NCBI GenBank assembly: GCA_051954935.1
Contig: JBQCHG010000026.1
Coordinates: 1-64,000 of the forward strand
Direction of reading: 5' to 3'
Length of the DNA stretch: 64,000 nt
Origin: 66-474 sp051954935
Lineage (GTDB): Bacteria > Pseudomonadota > Gammaproteobacteria > Xanthomonadales > Rhodanobacteraceae
How positions within the stretch are numbered: the first letter of the stretch is position 1; every line of letters begins with the position of its first letter. A program made the position numbers and the translations under genes. Positions 26,806-35,722 of the stretch are shown piece by piece. Below the pieces are notes generated by a model. The model had not been told where the DNA came from. It worked only from the letters and a program-made list of their open reading frames with translations, and did no database searches.

Positions 26806-28914
26806 CTAGTGGGAGGAGGCAGCAGATCTGTTGGGCGAGGGCTCCGCCCCGCCAAACCGGTACAGGAACAATTGTTTATTTTCGCTCACGACCAGTTTGT
26901 GCGGAAAGGAGTGATCGTGCCGAAAGGAAACAATCTTGAACCGCACGCTTTCGACTCTCGTGAAGCCTTGCGGCGCTACCTCTTTCGAAGAAATCAGGAA
27001 TAGACCGTCGTATAGAGAATCCATCTGCAGCAAATAGGCGGGATCAGAAAGTGATCCCTCTCCGGCATCTGCCGCCTTCAAATGGAATGTATACATCAAG
27101 GGCGTTTTTAGGACGCCCATGGGATCGTCGGATTTTTGGAGAAGCACCAGATCATCCGGACCAATGGGGCTGACCAAACGCGCCAAAGATTCGCGCGCGC
27201 CGTCCTGCTCGTTTTTGCCGATCTGCATCGCAGAGAGTATCCCGCTATAGACAAGACTCAGAACCAGGATCACGGTCACCATCGTACGCGTACGGCTCGC
27301 GCGCATGCCCGCCCATGCGCACACCACAAGCAGCATCCCGTAAGGAACAAGCTCACTGAGCAGGTATCGCGCATAGTAGGGCCCGTACGGAAGCACCCAT
27401 TGCAGCACTGCTATGTAGATGAAAAATCCGGCAACAAACCAGCGCATGAACGCAACTCGGGGATCTGACTGCCTTTGCAGCAACCCGAGCAGCAATGCAA
27501 TAGCGAGTAGCGGTCCGAGATAAACAACCAAGGCCCACAGACTCGAGGCCGAAGCCGCCTGCCAGCCTTTCCCCGCAAGATGCCAGAATTCACCCAACCC
27601 TCCGTTTGCGTAATGCGTAGTCCATCCGAGCCGATAAATCTTTAGCGATCCAAAAACCAAGGCCAGCAACACGAGGAGGGTTGGAGTCCAGCCACGCCAA
27701 CCGTTGATCCATGCCACGCTCCGGACACGGAATCGAGAATTTTGCGTCCACATCGCCAAAGCGGCCCAGCACAGCAATACGATGCCCACCAGAATCGCGA
27801 GCATCCCCTCCCAATGCCTGCCAAGTACAGGATGGAAGGAAAGCCGGTAAATATCGGTGGCGTAATAATGTGAGAAGGCAACCCCATAAAGAACTGAAAT
27901 GAGGTAGGCAATAAGCGTCCAAATTGCCCAGCGCTGAAGAGCAACCCGCCTGGATGGCTCCGAATCAAAAACGAGTGCCGCCATCGCCAGGAGGATAAAG
28001 AACGGCACATACATGAAACCACTGATCCGGGTCGTGAACAGACACCCGAAGGACAATGCCGCAAGAATCAACCAGCCGGTTCGTCGCTGGCTCGGTTGTG
28101 CGGACCAATACCCGGCCAGCAAGGCAAACCCGATCAATGAGAAGGCGAGCGCAGGTACTTCCGTTACCGGAAACTTTGAAAAAAATGCGTGCAATGGATT
28201 CAGCGCCAATAGCGCGCCGGCCATCAGCGCCGCCCTGTGGGACTCTGTGAGGAGTAACGCCAGGCGGTAAAAGAAGCAAACAGACACGACAGCCAGGAAG
28301 GTCAGCGCATAAACGCCTGCCGCAGACCCGAACAACCCCGCAAACAGCGCCATCCATACCGGGAACAGGTGATAGAACTGAAATTGGATCTTGCCATTGG
28401 GACTACGCGCATACACCCCGGCAACAAAAGCTCCCGGTATGTAGTAGTTGTCCTCCATGTAATTCTTGAGTGCAGGAGAGCCTTGCACCTTCCGTTCGAC
28501 CTCATCGCGAACCTTGATGCCACCGGTATGCTCGATGTGTTGAGCCATGTTGGTGTACAACCCTTCGTCCTGCCCACCCATGACGTAGTTGTAGGCAGGC
28601 AGGCGGAAGAACAGGGTCACCAGCAGGAGCAAAAGGAGATGTACCCAACGGGCCTTCGGTCCCGGGAATGCCCTCGAGTGGCGCATTCGGTACATGAACC
28701 AGCCGGTCAGCAACAACCCGCCGAGCAACACCTGTGCAGCGTGGAACACACTAGCCAGCGCCAAAACCAGTCCGAACAAGCTGGTGGCGATCGCAAATAC
28801 AAGGATCCACTCAAGGCAGCGGTCGGCAACACCGTCACTCGCAGCCGGGCGCTGCTGGCCTGTATCAATTCCGGCCGTCTCATGCGTCCAGCTTTTCTCG
28901 GTGACCACAGCCAC
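26806..28914 (-). CDS. GT-C type integral membrane glycosyltransferase (PMT/ArnT-like)
   Basis: This 702-residue polytopic protein has about a dozen hydrophobic segments and starts with GTG after GAGGGGG. The first large periplasmic loop contains YNYVMGGQDEGLYTNMAQHI, matching the acidic DE motif of GT39/GT83 enzymes that use polyprenyl-phosphate sugars. The C-terminal soluble part probably lies in the periplasm. It is the last gene of the minus-strand O-antigen operon, 34 bp after rmd. It probably adds a side-branch sugar in the periplasm, perhaps from the lipid donor made by the GT2 at 24249. The family assignment rests on topology and the loop motif, so function is inferred. Confidence 0.7.
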   Translation of the reverse strand: MAVVTEKSWTHETAGIDTGQQRPAASDGVADRCLEWILVFAIATSLFGLVLALASVFHAAQVLLGGLLLTGWFMYRMRHSRAFPGPKARWVHLLLLLLVTLFFRLPAYNYVMGGQDEGLYTNMAQHIEHTGGIKVRDEVERKVQGSPALKNYMEDNYYIPGAFVAGVYARSPNGKIQFQFYHLFPVWMALFAGLFGSAAGVYALTFLAVVSVCFFYRLALLLTESHRAALMAGALLALNPLHAFFSKFPVTEVPALAFSLIGFALLAGYWSAQPSQRRTGWLILAALSFGCLFTTRISGFMYVPFFILLAMAALVFDSEPSRRVALQRWAIWTLIAYLISVLYGVAFSHYYATDIYRLSFHPVLGRHWEGMLAILVGIVLLCWAALAMWTQNSRFRVRSVAWINGWRGWTPTLLVLLALVFGSLKIYRLGWTTHYANGGLGEFWHLAGKGWQAASASSLWALVVYLGPLLAIALLLGLLQRQSDPRVAFMRWFVAGFFIYIAVLQWVLPYGPYYARYLLSELVPYGMLLVVCAWAGMRASRTRTMVTVILVLSLVYSGILSAMQIGKNEQDGARESLARLVSPIGPDDLVLLQKSDDPMGVLKTPLMYTFHLKAADAGEGSLSDPAYLLQMDSLYDGLFLISSKEVAPQGFTRVESVRFKIVSFRHDHSFPHKLVVSENKQLFLYRFGGAEPSPNRSAASSH

Positions 28915-28948
28915 TTCGCCCCCTCAGTTCAAAGCAATGGATTGGTCG

Positions 28949-29860
28949 CTATCGTGACGTGAACATCCACTCAAGTGTTTCGCGCAAGGGCGTCGCATTT
29001 TTTTTGCTGGTGATTTCATCCAGTCGCTCGTTCGAACCAACCAACCGCACCACCTCATTTGCTCGCACAAACGCCGGATTGACCTTCACTTCGATCCGAT
29101 AACCCGCTATCTGCGCCATCATGTCGAGCACTTCCGCCAGCGAGTGTGCCACACCGGAACAAACGTTGAACGTCTGCCCAACTGGTTTCTTCTCCACGAT
29201 GGCGGCGTAGGCACGGGCCACGTCACGTACGTCGCTGAAATCACGCCATACCTGCGTATTTCCCAGCTCCATATCGCGCGCACCTCGGCGGAAGTGCGCA
29301 ACAATCTTGGGGATCAGGAACTGCTCCGATTGGCCGACGCCGGTGTAATTGAATGGCCGGGTGATCGCGATGGGAAGTCGGCCCATCCACAACCGCGCCA
29401 TCTGCTCCATCGCCAGTTTGCTGACGGCGTAGTCGTTGGCCGGCGCGGGCGGCGTGTCCTCGGTGATCGGATCGTCTTGGGCATTGCCGTAAATGTTGGC
29501 GCTGCTGGCAAGTACCACCATTCGTGGCGCATGCGCAGCCGAAGCCAGCGCGTCGAGCAGATTGCGCGTACCGACGATGTTCACCCGATAGATCTCGTCC
29601 ACGTCGCCGTGTGCGACGAACGAGATGGCGGCCAGATGAACCACTACATCGGCGCACGCGATTTCGACGGCGTTGCGCACCGCGCTGCGGTCGAGCAGAT
29701 TGGCGCGTACAACGTCCGGGGCGGGCGACTCGCCGTCATGTACGAGCCCGATCACCTCGTAGCCGGCGGCCTCAAGCTCGTGCGCCACATACCGGCCCGT
29801 GAACCCTCGATAGCCGGTCAGCAGTACGCGTGGCCGGCGCGGATCAGAAGGAGACGCCAC
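28949..29860 (-). CDS. rmd: GDP-6-deoxy-D-lyxo-4-hexulose reductase (GDP-D-rhamnose synthesis)
   Basis: This 303-residue extended SDR protein has an NAD(P) glycine-rich loop, VLLTGYRGFTGRYVA, and the active-site Tyr144-x3-Lys148 in NDYAVSKLAME. RPFNYTGVGQSEQFLIPKIV matches GDP-4-keto-6-deoxymannose reductases. It overlaps gmd by 17 bp, which supports the second step of GDP-D-rhamnose formation. A related epimerase activity on the same intermediate cannot be excluded from sequence alone. Confidence 0.85.
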   Translation of the reverse strand: MASPSDPRRPRVLLTGYRGFTGRYVAHELEAAGYEVIGLVHDGESPAPDVVRANLLDRSAVRNAVEIACADVVVHLAAISFVAHGDVDEIYRVNIVGTRNLLDALASAAHAPRMVVLASSANIYGNAQDDPITEDTPPAPANDYAVSKLAMEQMARLWMGRLPIAITRPFNYTGVGQSEQFLIPKIVAHFRRGARDMELGNTQVWRDFSDVRDVARAYAAIVEKKPVGQTFNVCSGVAHSLAEVLDMMAQIAGYRIEVKVNPAFVRANEVVRLVGSNERLDEITSKKNATPLRETLEWMFTSR

Positions 29861-30878
29861 GTTCGATCCGCCGCATGTCTGCTTCGACCATCATCGCGCA
29901 CAAGTCTTCGAGCGATGTCTTGGCCTGCCAGTTCAACACGTCGCGTGCGCGTGCGGGATCACCGATAAGCAGCTCTACCTCAGCGGGTCGGTAGAATTTC
30001 GGATTAATACGTACCATCGTCTTGCCGGTCTTTGCGCATAAGCCCGTCTCCTGCATACCGCTTCCGCGCCACTCCAGCGGCAGTTCCGCGGCCCTGAACG
30101 CCATTTCGACGAAGTCGCGAACAGTTTCCGTGCGCCCGGTCGCGAGCACGAACGTATCGGGTTCGTCAGCTTGCAGCATGCGCCACATGCCTTCCACGTA
30201 CTCTTTCGCATAACCCCAATCGCGCTTGGCATCGAGGTTGCCGAGCTCAAGCGTATCGAGCTTGCCGAGCTTGATGCGCGCCACCGCGTCGGTGATCTTG
30301 CGGGTGACGAATTCCTTGCCGCGCAAAGGCGATTCGTGATTGAAGAGAATTCCACTCGCACCGAAGATGCCGAACGATTCGCGGTAGTTCACCGTAGCCC
30401 AATGCGCGAACAGTTTGGCGACGCCATATGGACTCCGAGGCCAGAAAGGCGTCTCCTCGTTCTGCGGAACGGCCTGTACCTTGCCGAACATCTCGGAGGT
30501 GGAAGCCTGGTAGAAGCGAGTTGCCGGATTGACCGTGCGAATTGCCTCCAGGAGGTTCAAGGCGCCCAAACCGGTAATCTTCGCCGTGGTAATAGGCTGG
30601 TCAAACGAAACGCCGACGAAGCTCTGCGCCGCGAGGTTGTACACCTCGTCGGCCTGAGAGGACTGCAGGAGACGCAGGCTGGAGCCCGAGTCGGTCAGGT
30701 CGTATTCGGCCAAAACGAGGTTCGGATGCTGAGCGATTCCCAGCTCATCTATCCGCCAGAAATTCACGGAACTGGTGCGCCGATATGCACCGTAGACGCG
30801 ATAACCTTTTTCGAGCAGCAACTGCGCCAGATAAGCACCATCCTGCCCAGTGATTCCCGTGATCAGTGCAGTCTTCAT
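29844..30878 (-). CDS. gmd: GDP-mannose 4,6-dehydratase
   Basis: This 344-residue SDR enzyme converts GDP-D-mannose to GDP-4-keto-6-deoxy-D-mannose. It shows TALITGITGQDGAYLAQLL (residues 3-21), the RRTSSVNFWRI specificity region, ASTSEMFGKVQ, and Tyr151-x3-Lys155 in PYGVAKLFAHW. The start overlaps the stop of the double glycosyltransferase (ATGA). Substrate comes from XanB; product goes to Rmd and possibly the DegT aminotransferase. Confidence 0.94.
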   Translation of the reverse strand: MKTALITGITGQDGAYLAQLLLEKGYRVYGAYRRTSSVNFWRIDELGIAQHPNLVLAEYDLTDSGSSLRLLQSSQADEVYNLAAQSFVGVSFDQPITTAKITGLGALNLLEAIRTVNPATRFYQASTSEMFGKVQAVPQNEETPFWPRSPYGVAKLFAHWATVNYRESFGIFGASGILFNHESPLRGKEFVTRKITDAVARIKLGKLDTLELGNLDAKRDWGYAKEYVEGMWRMLQADEPDTFVLATGRTETVRDFVEMAFRAAELPLEWRGSGMQETGLCAKTGKTMVRINPKFYRPAEVELLIGDPARARDVLNWQAKTSLEDLCAMMVEADMRRIERGVSF

Positions 30879-33800
30879 GCATCAATTCCCGTTGAAAGAT
30901 TCGTTTCGGCGCCAACCATGCCCGCGCCCCCGCGGCTCGAATCCGTGCCCGCGCGCTCCTGTCCCGGCCTGTTGCCTTCGCTGTCAACCGGCCAGGGCTC
31001 GATCACCACTTCTTCTATCCATAGAGACGCCTGCTCATCAACGAACACGCGCACCTGGTAATCCGAAACACCGGTCGGGAGCGTCACGTCGAGTTCGACC
31101 AGTACCGTAGGATCCCGGGAGACGACCGGAACCAGTGATTTGCGGATCACCGGGGTTCCCGCAGCGCCAACCGCCATACCTGCCCACGCACTGCCGCATG
31201 CGAGATTCCAGCCGCCGAACAGCCGTACCCGATAGCGTCCGGCCTCCAATGGGAGATACGGTCCGTACAGCAGCCATCCCGATTGTGCGGTGGACTGCAA
31301 TCGCCCCCGCACCAAGCGGCCAACCTGGGTCGACAACCTGTGATCGTAAGCCGGATGCCGCCGTATGGTACCGGCTCGCCATGTGTGAACCCAGCGTCCG
31401 TTGCGCACGACGTCCACTAGCTGGGCAGCGGATTCGCGCCAAGTGAGCCATTGAATGCCATTCGATTGCGGTGCCCGCCCCTCGGCATCGAGCCGCAGCC
31501 ATTCTTGCAGAGCGCTAGCCAAGTCGTCAGGATTCAGGCCGGAAAAATAAAAGGCGCGTTCGCCGGCAACTTCGCGAAAAACAGGCAGGTCGCGGACGAT
31601 CAGTGGAAGGTCATAATGCGCTGCCTCGATCAACGGCAGCCCAAACCCCTCGCCCTCGGAGGCCATCAGCAAGGCCGAAGCTCGCCGGTACGCTGCCCGC
31701 AGCAATGCGTCATCCGCATCATCCAGCCAATGCAAACGCGAGCCGTGCTCGGGATGTCCGCGCAACTGCTGGATCATGGCTTCGCTCAACCAACCAGGTC
31801 GCCCGATAATCAGCAGATTGAGTTCGATCCCCCGCTCCCATAGCCGCTCGAAAGCCCGCAGAACCTGTGCGTGACCCTTGCGTGGTTCGAGCGTCCCCAC
31901 CATCAGCACTGTGGGGCGATTGGCTAATCCATCCGGCAGGCGTGACTCGTATATCCCTGCAGGCAATTCCTGCTCATCGCCAAAATCCGCACCCAAATGG
32001 AAATAGCCGATGCCCAAAGGCCGCTTGCGCCCAGGGCGCCCCTGATGCAACCAGCACTCAAATTGATCGGCCACCGAGCGCGAAATGCAAAGAATACCGT
32101 CGGCGAGTTCTGCGATTGACTCGCACCACGCGCGGAAAAACGACAGCAGAAGCGGATCAAAGCAGTCGGGGCGAAGAATCGGGAGCAGGTCGTAGACCAC
32201 GAAGTATTGCTTGATTCCACGATTGCGCAATTCGCAAAAAGCACTCTTGTAGGCGGGGATCAGAATTTCGTTCAAATCCAGCCCGAGATAGATATCACCG
32301 TCACCGAATTCGACCGGCTCGTCTGCGGGCAGCGCCACCCCGGGGAAATAACGCTGCGCACAGTAACTGCGCGCGTAGCGAAACACTCCGTCCTCACCCA
32401 AGCATACCGGTTCAAGCCGATAACCCGGCGGAGGACTCGCCATCAGCTCGTCGAGCACACGTCTGACCACGCGCTGGATACCGGTACCTGCATCGCGCAT
32501 GCTTAGAATGGAAACATCAACCAGCCACTGCCTGGACGTGCCGTGCTGGAGGATGTTGCGCGCAATCGCCTTCGCAACCCTTTGCCAATCCTGCTCGGAA
32601 GCCTCGTTCGCCTCCTTCACTCCACGCAGGTCCAGAAGTGCCTCGCGTACGTGATTGCGCCATGTCACCCCGGGTGACATCTCTGCGCCATCGTTTTCGC
32701 GGGCCAGTACCTGACATCCACCCAACGCGGCTAATCCGTGCAGGGTGAACAGGCGGTTCAGCGCCTCAGCGGAGAAATTCGCATCAATGGCCGAGCGCAC
32801 TGCCGAATAGCCGTTCGAGCGGTACATCAATTCGATCAGCAATGACCGCGTGCCCGGTTCATTGGCGAGTGCCGCCAACACGTTGCCGATATTGTGGTCG
32901 GACAGCAGTAGGTCCGCGTCACCTTCCGCCGCCAACGCAAGCGTCTTTGCGCAATAAGCATCATCGGTCAGTTCAACCACCACCCGCGCAAATCGATCGC
33001 GTTCGAGTCGCAGGCGCTCGATCGGCCGTCCGCTTTGCGGAATTCCTCTGCAATCAGAGTCGGCGTAAATTCGTACTTTGCCGAATTCCTTGGACGGCAC
33101 CTGTGAGTTCGGCGCCGGCAAGAACGCAACCTTTCCATTGCCCGATTCACGACGTGCTTTCGGTTTGGCGGTCGCGGAACAGGAACGCCCGTGCACGGCT
33201 TCGAATGCATCAAGCGCGCGGCGTGCGGACTCCTGCCAGCTGAACTTCACCGGTTGCTGACGGGCGTGTTCGCGCAGGCTTGTCCGGAAGGAATGGTCGG
33301 TCAATGCCTGCACCATTTTCCTCGCGATCGAATGCTCGTCGCGCGGATCAAAAAGCGCATCCGCTCGGCCGATCACTTCGGGAAGACTGGACGTATTGGA
33401 GCCGATGACCGCTGCCCCGCACAGCATGGCTTCCAGTGCCGGCAGACCAAACCCTTCCTGCAACGACGGGAAGACGTACAGGTCGCAGAGGTTGTAAAGC
33501 TTGATCAACTCCTCGTCGGAAACGTATCCGGTGAACACCACTTCACTGGCGTCCAAACCTGAAGCAACCATCTGAGTGACCAACGCTTGGTGTTCCGGCG
33601 GAGATACGCCGCCCACGATGGCCAACTGGTAGGCGGAGCGCAATTCTTGCGGCAGCAGCGCGAACGCGCGGATAAGCGCGGAGATGTTCTTGCGCGGATC
33701 GAATCCGCCGGCGTACATAATGAACGGTCGGTGCAGGTCGTAGCGCGCCATCAAATCCGGGCGCAGGGCTTCCGCGTTCTCCAGCCTCCTGAAGATATCG

Positions 33801-34399
33801 TCCGCCGCACCGGAGATGTTGACCACCCGCTCCGCAGGGATTCCCAGCAGCTCGCGCGCCTCCATGCAAGCGAAATTGGATATGCCAAGCAGCATGTCAC
33901 CGTGGCGCAGGAACCCGATCTTCTCCATGTACCAGGCCCGGAGCAAGGGATCGGTCAGATATGTCTTCTGATGTGCGAGAGGGATCAGGTCATAAAACGT
34001 GACTGCCGTCGGAAAAGGAGTATCGTCTGCGATGGTGGCGGCGAAATCGTCCCCCCACCCTTCTATGAGGCTGGCCACATGTACGAGGTCCGGCTTCAAC
34101 TGGCGAAGCACCTGCAGTCGCAAAGCCTCCGAAGCGCGCTGTCGAAACCGGTTGTCCGGATGCAGGTAAGCGGTTGGCGCGACGGCAGCCCACGTCCTGA
34201 TGCGCGACTGCGGAATCAGATCGGCGAACTGGCTACGCAGATCCTCGATCGGCTCCCCCATCGCATCACTCAGGAGAATGGTGATTTCGTGGTTCCGCGG
34301 CCGAGCAACCATCGCTTTTGCAAGCGACAACGAAAACCTTCCGATACCGCGAAAGCGGCTTGCGGACTGACAAGCTTGAAGATCCAGCACTAGATGCAT
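30875..34399 (-). CDS. Fused double GT4 glycosyltransferase with C-terminal beta-domain
   Basis: This 1174-residue protein contains two complete GT4 modules. Module one (residues about 1-400) has MHLVLDLQACQSASRFRGIG and the donor motif LQEGFGLPALEAMLCG near 315. A linker of about 240 residues follows (400-640). Module two (about 640-1030) has MRDAGTGIQRVVRRVLDEL, VGTLEPRKGHAQVLRAF and SEGEGFGLPLIEAAHYD near 915. The last 130 residues look like a beta-rich domain (YRVRLFGGWNLA, VRVFVDEQASLWIEEV). Multi-GT polypeptides beside Wzm/Wzt are often the polymerase of a homopolymeric O-antigen, as in WbdA. GGGGAGG precedes the start. D-rhamnose is the likely donor given gmd/rmd downstream, which is inference. 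Confidence 0.87.
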   Translation of the reverse strand: MHLVLDLQACQSASRFRGIGRFSLSLAKAMVARPRNHEITILLSDAMGEPIEDLRSQFADLIPQSRIRTWAAVAPTAYLHPDNRFRQRASEALRLQVLRQLKPDLVHVASLIEGWGDDFAATIADDTPFPTAVTFYDLIPLAHQKTYLTDPLLRAWYMEKIGFLRHGDMLLGISNFACMEARELLGIPAERVVNISGAADDIFRRLENAEALRPDLMARYDLHRPFIMYAGGFDPRKNISALIRAFALLPQELRSAYQLAIVGGVSPPEHQALVTQMVASGLDASEVVFTGYVSDEELIKLYNLCDLYVFPSLQEGFGLPALEAMLCGAAVIGSNTSSLPEVIGRADALFDPRDEHSIARKMVQALTDHSFRTSLREHARQQPVKFSWQESARRALDAFEAVHGRSCSATAKPKARRESGNGKVAFLPAPNSQVPSKEFGKVRIYADSDCRGIPQSGRPIERLRLERDRFARVVVELTDDAYCAKTLALAAEGDADLLLSDHNIGNVLAALANEPGTRSLLIELMYRSNGYSAVRSAIDANFSAEALNRLFTLHGLAALGGCQVLARENDGAEMSPGVTWRNHVREALLDLRGVKEANEASEQDWQRVAKAIARNILQHGTSRQWLVDVSILSMRDAGTGIQRVVRRVLDELMASPPPGYRLEPVCLGEDGVFRYARSYCAQRYFPGVALPADEPVEFGDGDIYLGLDLNEILIPAYKSAFCELRNRGIKQYFVVYDLLPILRPDCFDPLLLSFFRAWCESIAELADGILCISRSVADQFECWLHQGRPGRKRPLGIGYFHLGADFGDEQELPAGIYESRLPDGLANRPTVLMVGTLEPRKGHAQVLRAFERLWERGIELNLLIIGRPGWLSEAMIQQLRGHPEHGSRLHWLDDADDALLRAAYRRASALLMASEGEGFGLPLIEAAHYDLPLIVRDLPVFREVAGERAFYFSGLNPDDLASALQEWLRLDAEGRAPQSNGIQWLTWRESAAQLVDVVRNGRWVHTWRAGTIRRHPAYDHRLSTQVGRLVRGRLQSTAQSGWLLYGPYLPLEAGRYRVRLFGGWNLACGSAWAGMAVGAAGTPVIRKSLVPVVSRDPTVLVELDVTLPTGVSDYQVRVFVDEQASLWIEEVVIEPWPVDSEGNRPGQERAGTDSSRGGAGMVGAETNLSTGIDA

Positions 34400-34411
34400 C
34401 GCGCCTCCCCG

Positions 34412-35722
34412 TTATCGCGATTTGCGCGGCGCTTTCCCCCGCATTGAATGAATTTCGCCGAGGACGCGCCGCGAAGACCGCGATAGCTGGCCTTCCTCCA
34501 TGCTCCTTGGCGGTCCGTCGGCAGGCCTTGACCCAAACAGAAACAGACGTGCATGCGCCGCGATTCGCGAGTTCCTCCCGAGCACCACGTTGGCGGAAGC
34601 GCGCAGCCACGCCACGCGCGCGAGTTTGCGCAGCAGGGGGCGCGCCATGCGCGCCGGCGGGCGCAGTAGGATGAATGCTGCGCGCCTCACAGGGAGGCGG
34701 ACGCGTCGGGTTTTCACACTCACCCATCGCAAAGGCGCAGTGATACGCCACGACATGCTCGCACGCATCGCCCGCAAAGCTTCCGTTGCGCTCGTGATCA
34801 CTTGGTCGCGGGTGCGAATTTCTTCACGCTGACGGTCCAGTGCCAAGCCTGCGGATACGATCTCGCCATGCATGCGATCCGTTTCCAACCGCAACCGCAC
34901 TATTTCGGACGCCTGCAAGCGCAATTCTTCGGCTTGCCGCTCGAATTCAGCCGTTTGTAGCGCCAATGCCTCACGCAACTTTCGTGCTGCCCCGTCGCGA
35001 AGCGCGATTTCCTGCTGTAGGTGGTCCAAGGCCGCCACAGTGCGTTGCTGCGAAAAATCGTCGAACACATTCGGAGGGAAGCGGAATACCTCCTTCAACC
35101 CGGAGTGTTCAGGCGACAAATAGAAGCGGTTGAGCCCGTCTTCGTAAATGCAAAGGTAGCCATGCGCATCCAGATATGGCTGCCATTCCTGCCAAGCAGG
35201 AATTTGCGAATTGGGCAAGGTTGCCTCGACCACGATGATCCAGGGGCGAATGCGATCCAGCGGCATGCCACGCAGCACCGCGGCCTCCGCCCCTTCCGCA
35301 TCGATCTTCAGGAAGTGGATTTGCTCCACCGCATTTTCGGCGCAGATTTCGTCCAACGTGCGGCATTCCACGTCATATTCGTCCACCCGCCTACCGGCAG
35401 CAGCGTGCTGAGCCGCAAAGTTTTTGTCAGTGGTGGACAGCCCGGTATCGGCAATATCGAAGAAATGCAGCGTGCCCCGGTGATCGGATGCCGCGACGCG
35501 CAGGTTGATATCGCGCGGCCGATCTTCCTGCAATTTCTGGTGCCAATGCTGCGCGGGCTCGATATTGATGCCGCGCCAGCCGCGCTCGTAAAAGGCCTTG
35601 GTGACCGAATCCACCACCGGGTCCTGTGCGCCGACATCTATGTAGAACCCATGTTCGACGTCCCGCAAGGCCCGAAACAGCATCACGTCTTCGTAATTCT
35701 GTGCATATGAAATGAAGGTCAT
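34412..35722 (-). CDS. FkbM-type methyltransferase with coiled coil and basic C-terminus
   Basis: This 436-residue protein has three parts. Residues 1-215 form an FkbM methyltransferase: HGFYIDVGAQDPVVDSVTKA (SAM site), EQIHFLKIDAEGAEAAVL, and a CRTLDEIC segment. Residues about 225-320 are heptad-like and rich in L, E, Q and R, giving a predicted coiled coil. SWRITAPLRW (324-333), a motif common after coiled coils in polysaccharide proteins, is followed by a strongly basic tail that could bind membrane. It overlaps wzt by 4 bp and precedes the double GT by 12 bp. The layout suggests O-antigen chain termination by methylation, analogous to WbdD; this is inference. Confidence 0.83.
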   Translation of the reverse strand: MTFISYAQNYEDVMLFRALRDVEHGFYIDVGAQDPVVDSVTKAFYERGWRGINIEPAQHWHQKLQEDRPRDINLRVAASDHRGTLHFFDIADTGLSTTDKNFAAQHAAAGRRVDEYDVECRTLDEICAENAVEQIHFLKIDAEGAEAAVLRGMPLDRIRPWIIVVEATLPNSQIPAWQEWQPYLDAHGYLCIYEDGLNRFYLSPEHSGLKEVFRFPPNVFDDFSQQRTVAALDHLQQEIALRDGAARKLREALALQTAEFERQAEELRLQASEIVRLRLETDRMHGEIVSAGLALDRQREEIRTRDQVITSATEALRAMRASMSWRITAPLRWVSVKTRRVRLPVRRAAFILLRPPARMARPLLRKLARVAWLRASANVVLGRNSRIAAHARLFLFGSRPADGPPRSMEEGQLSRSSRRVLGEIHSMRGKAPRKSR

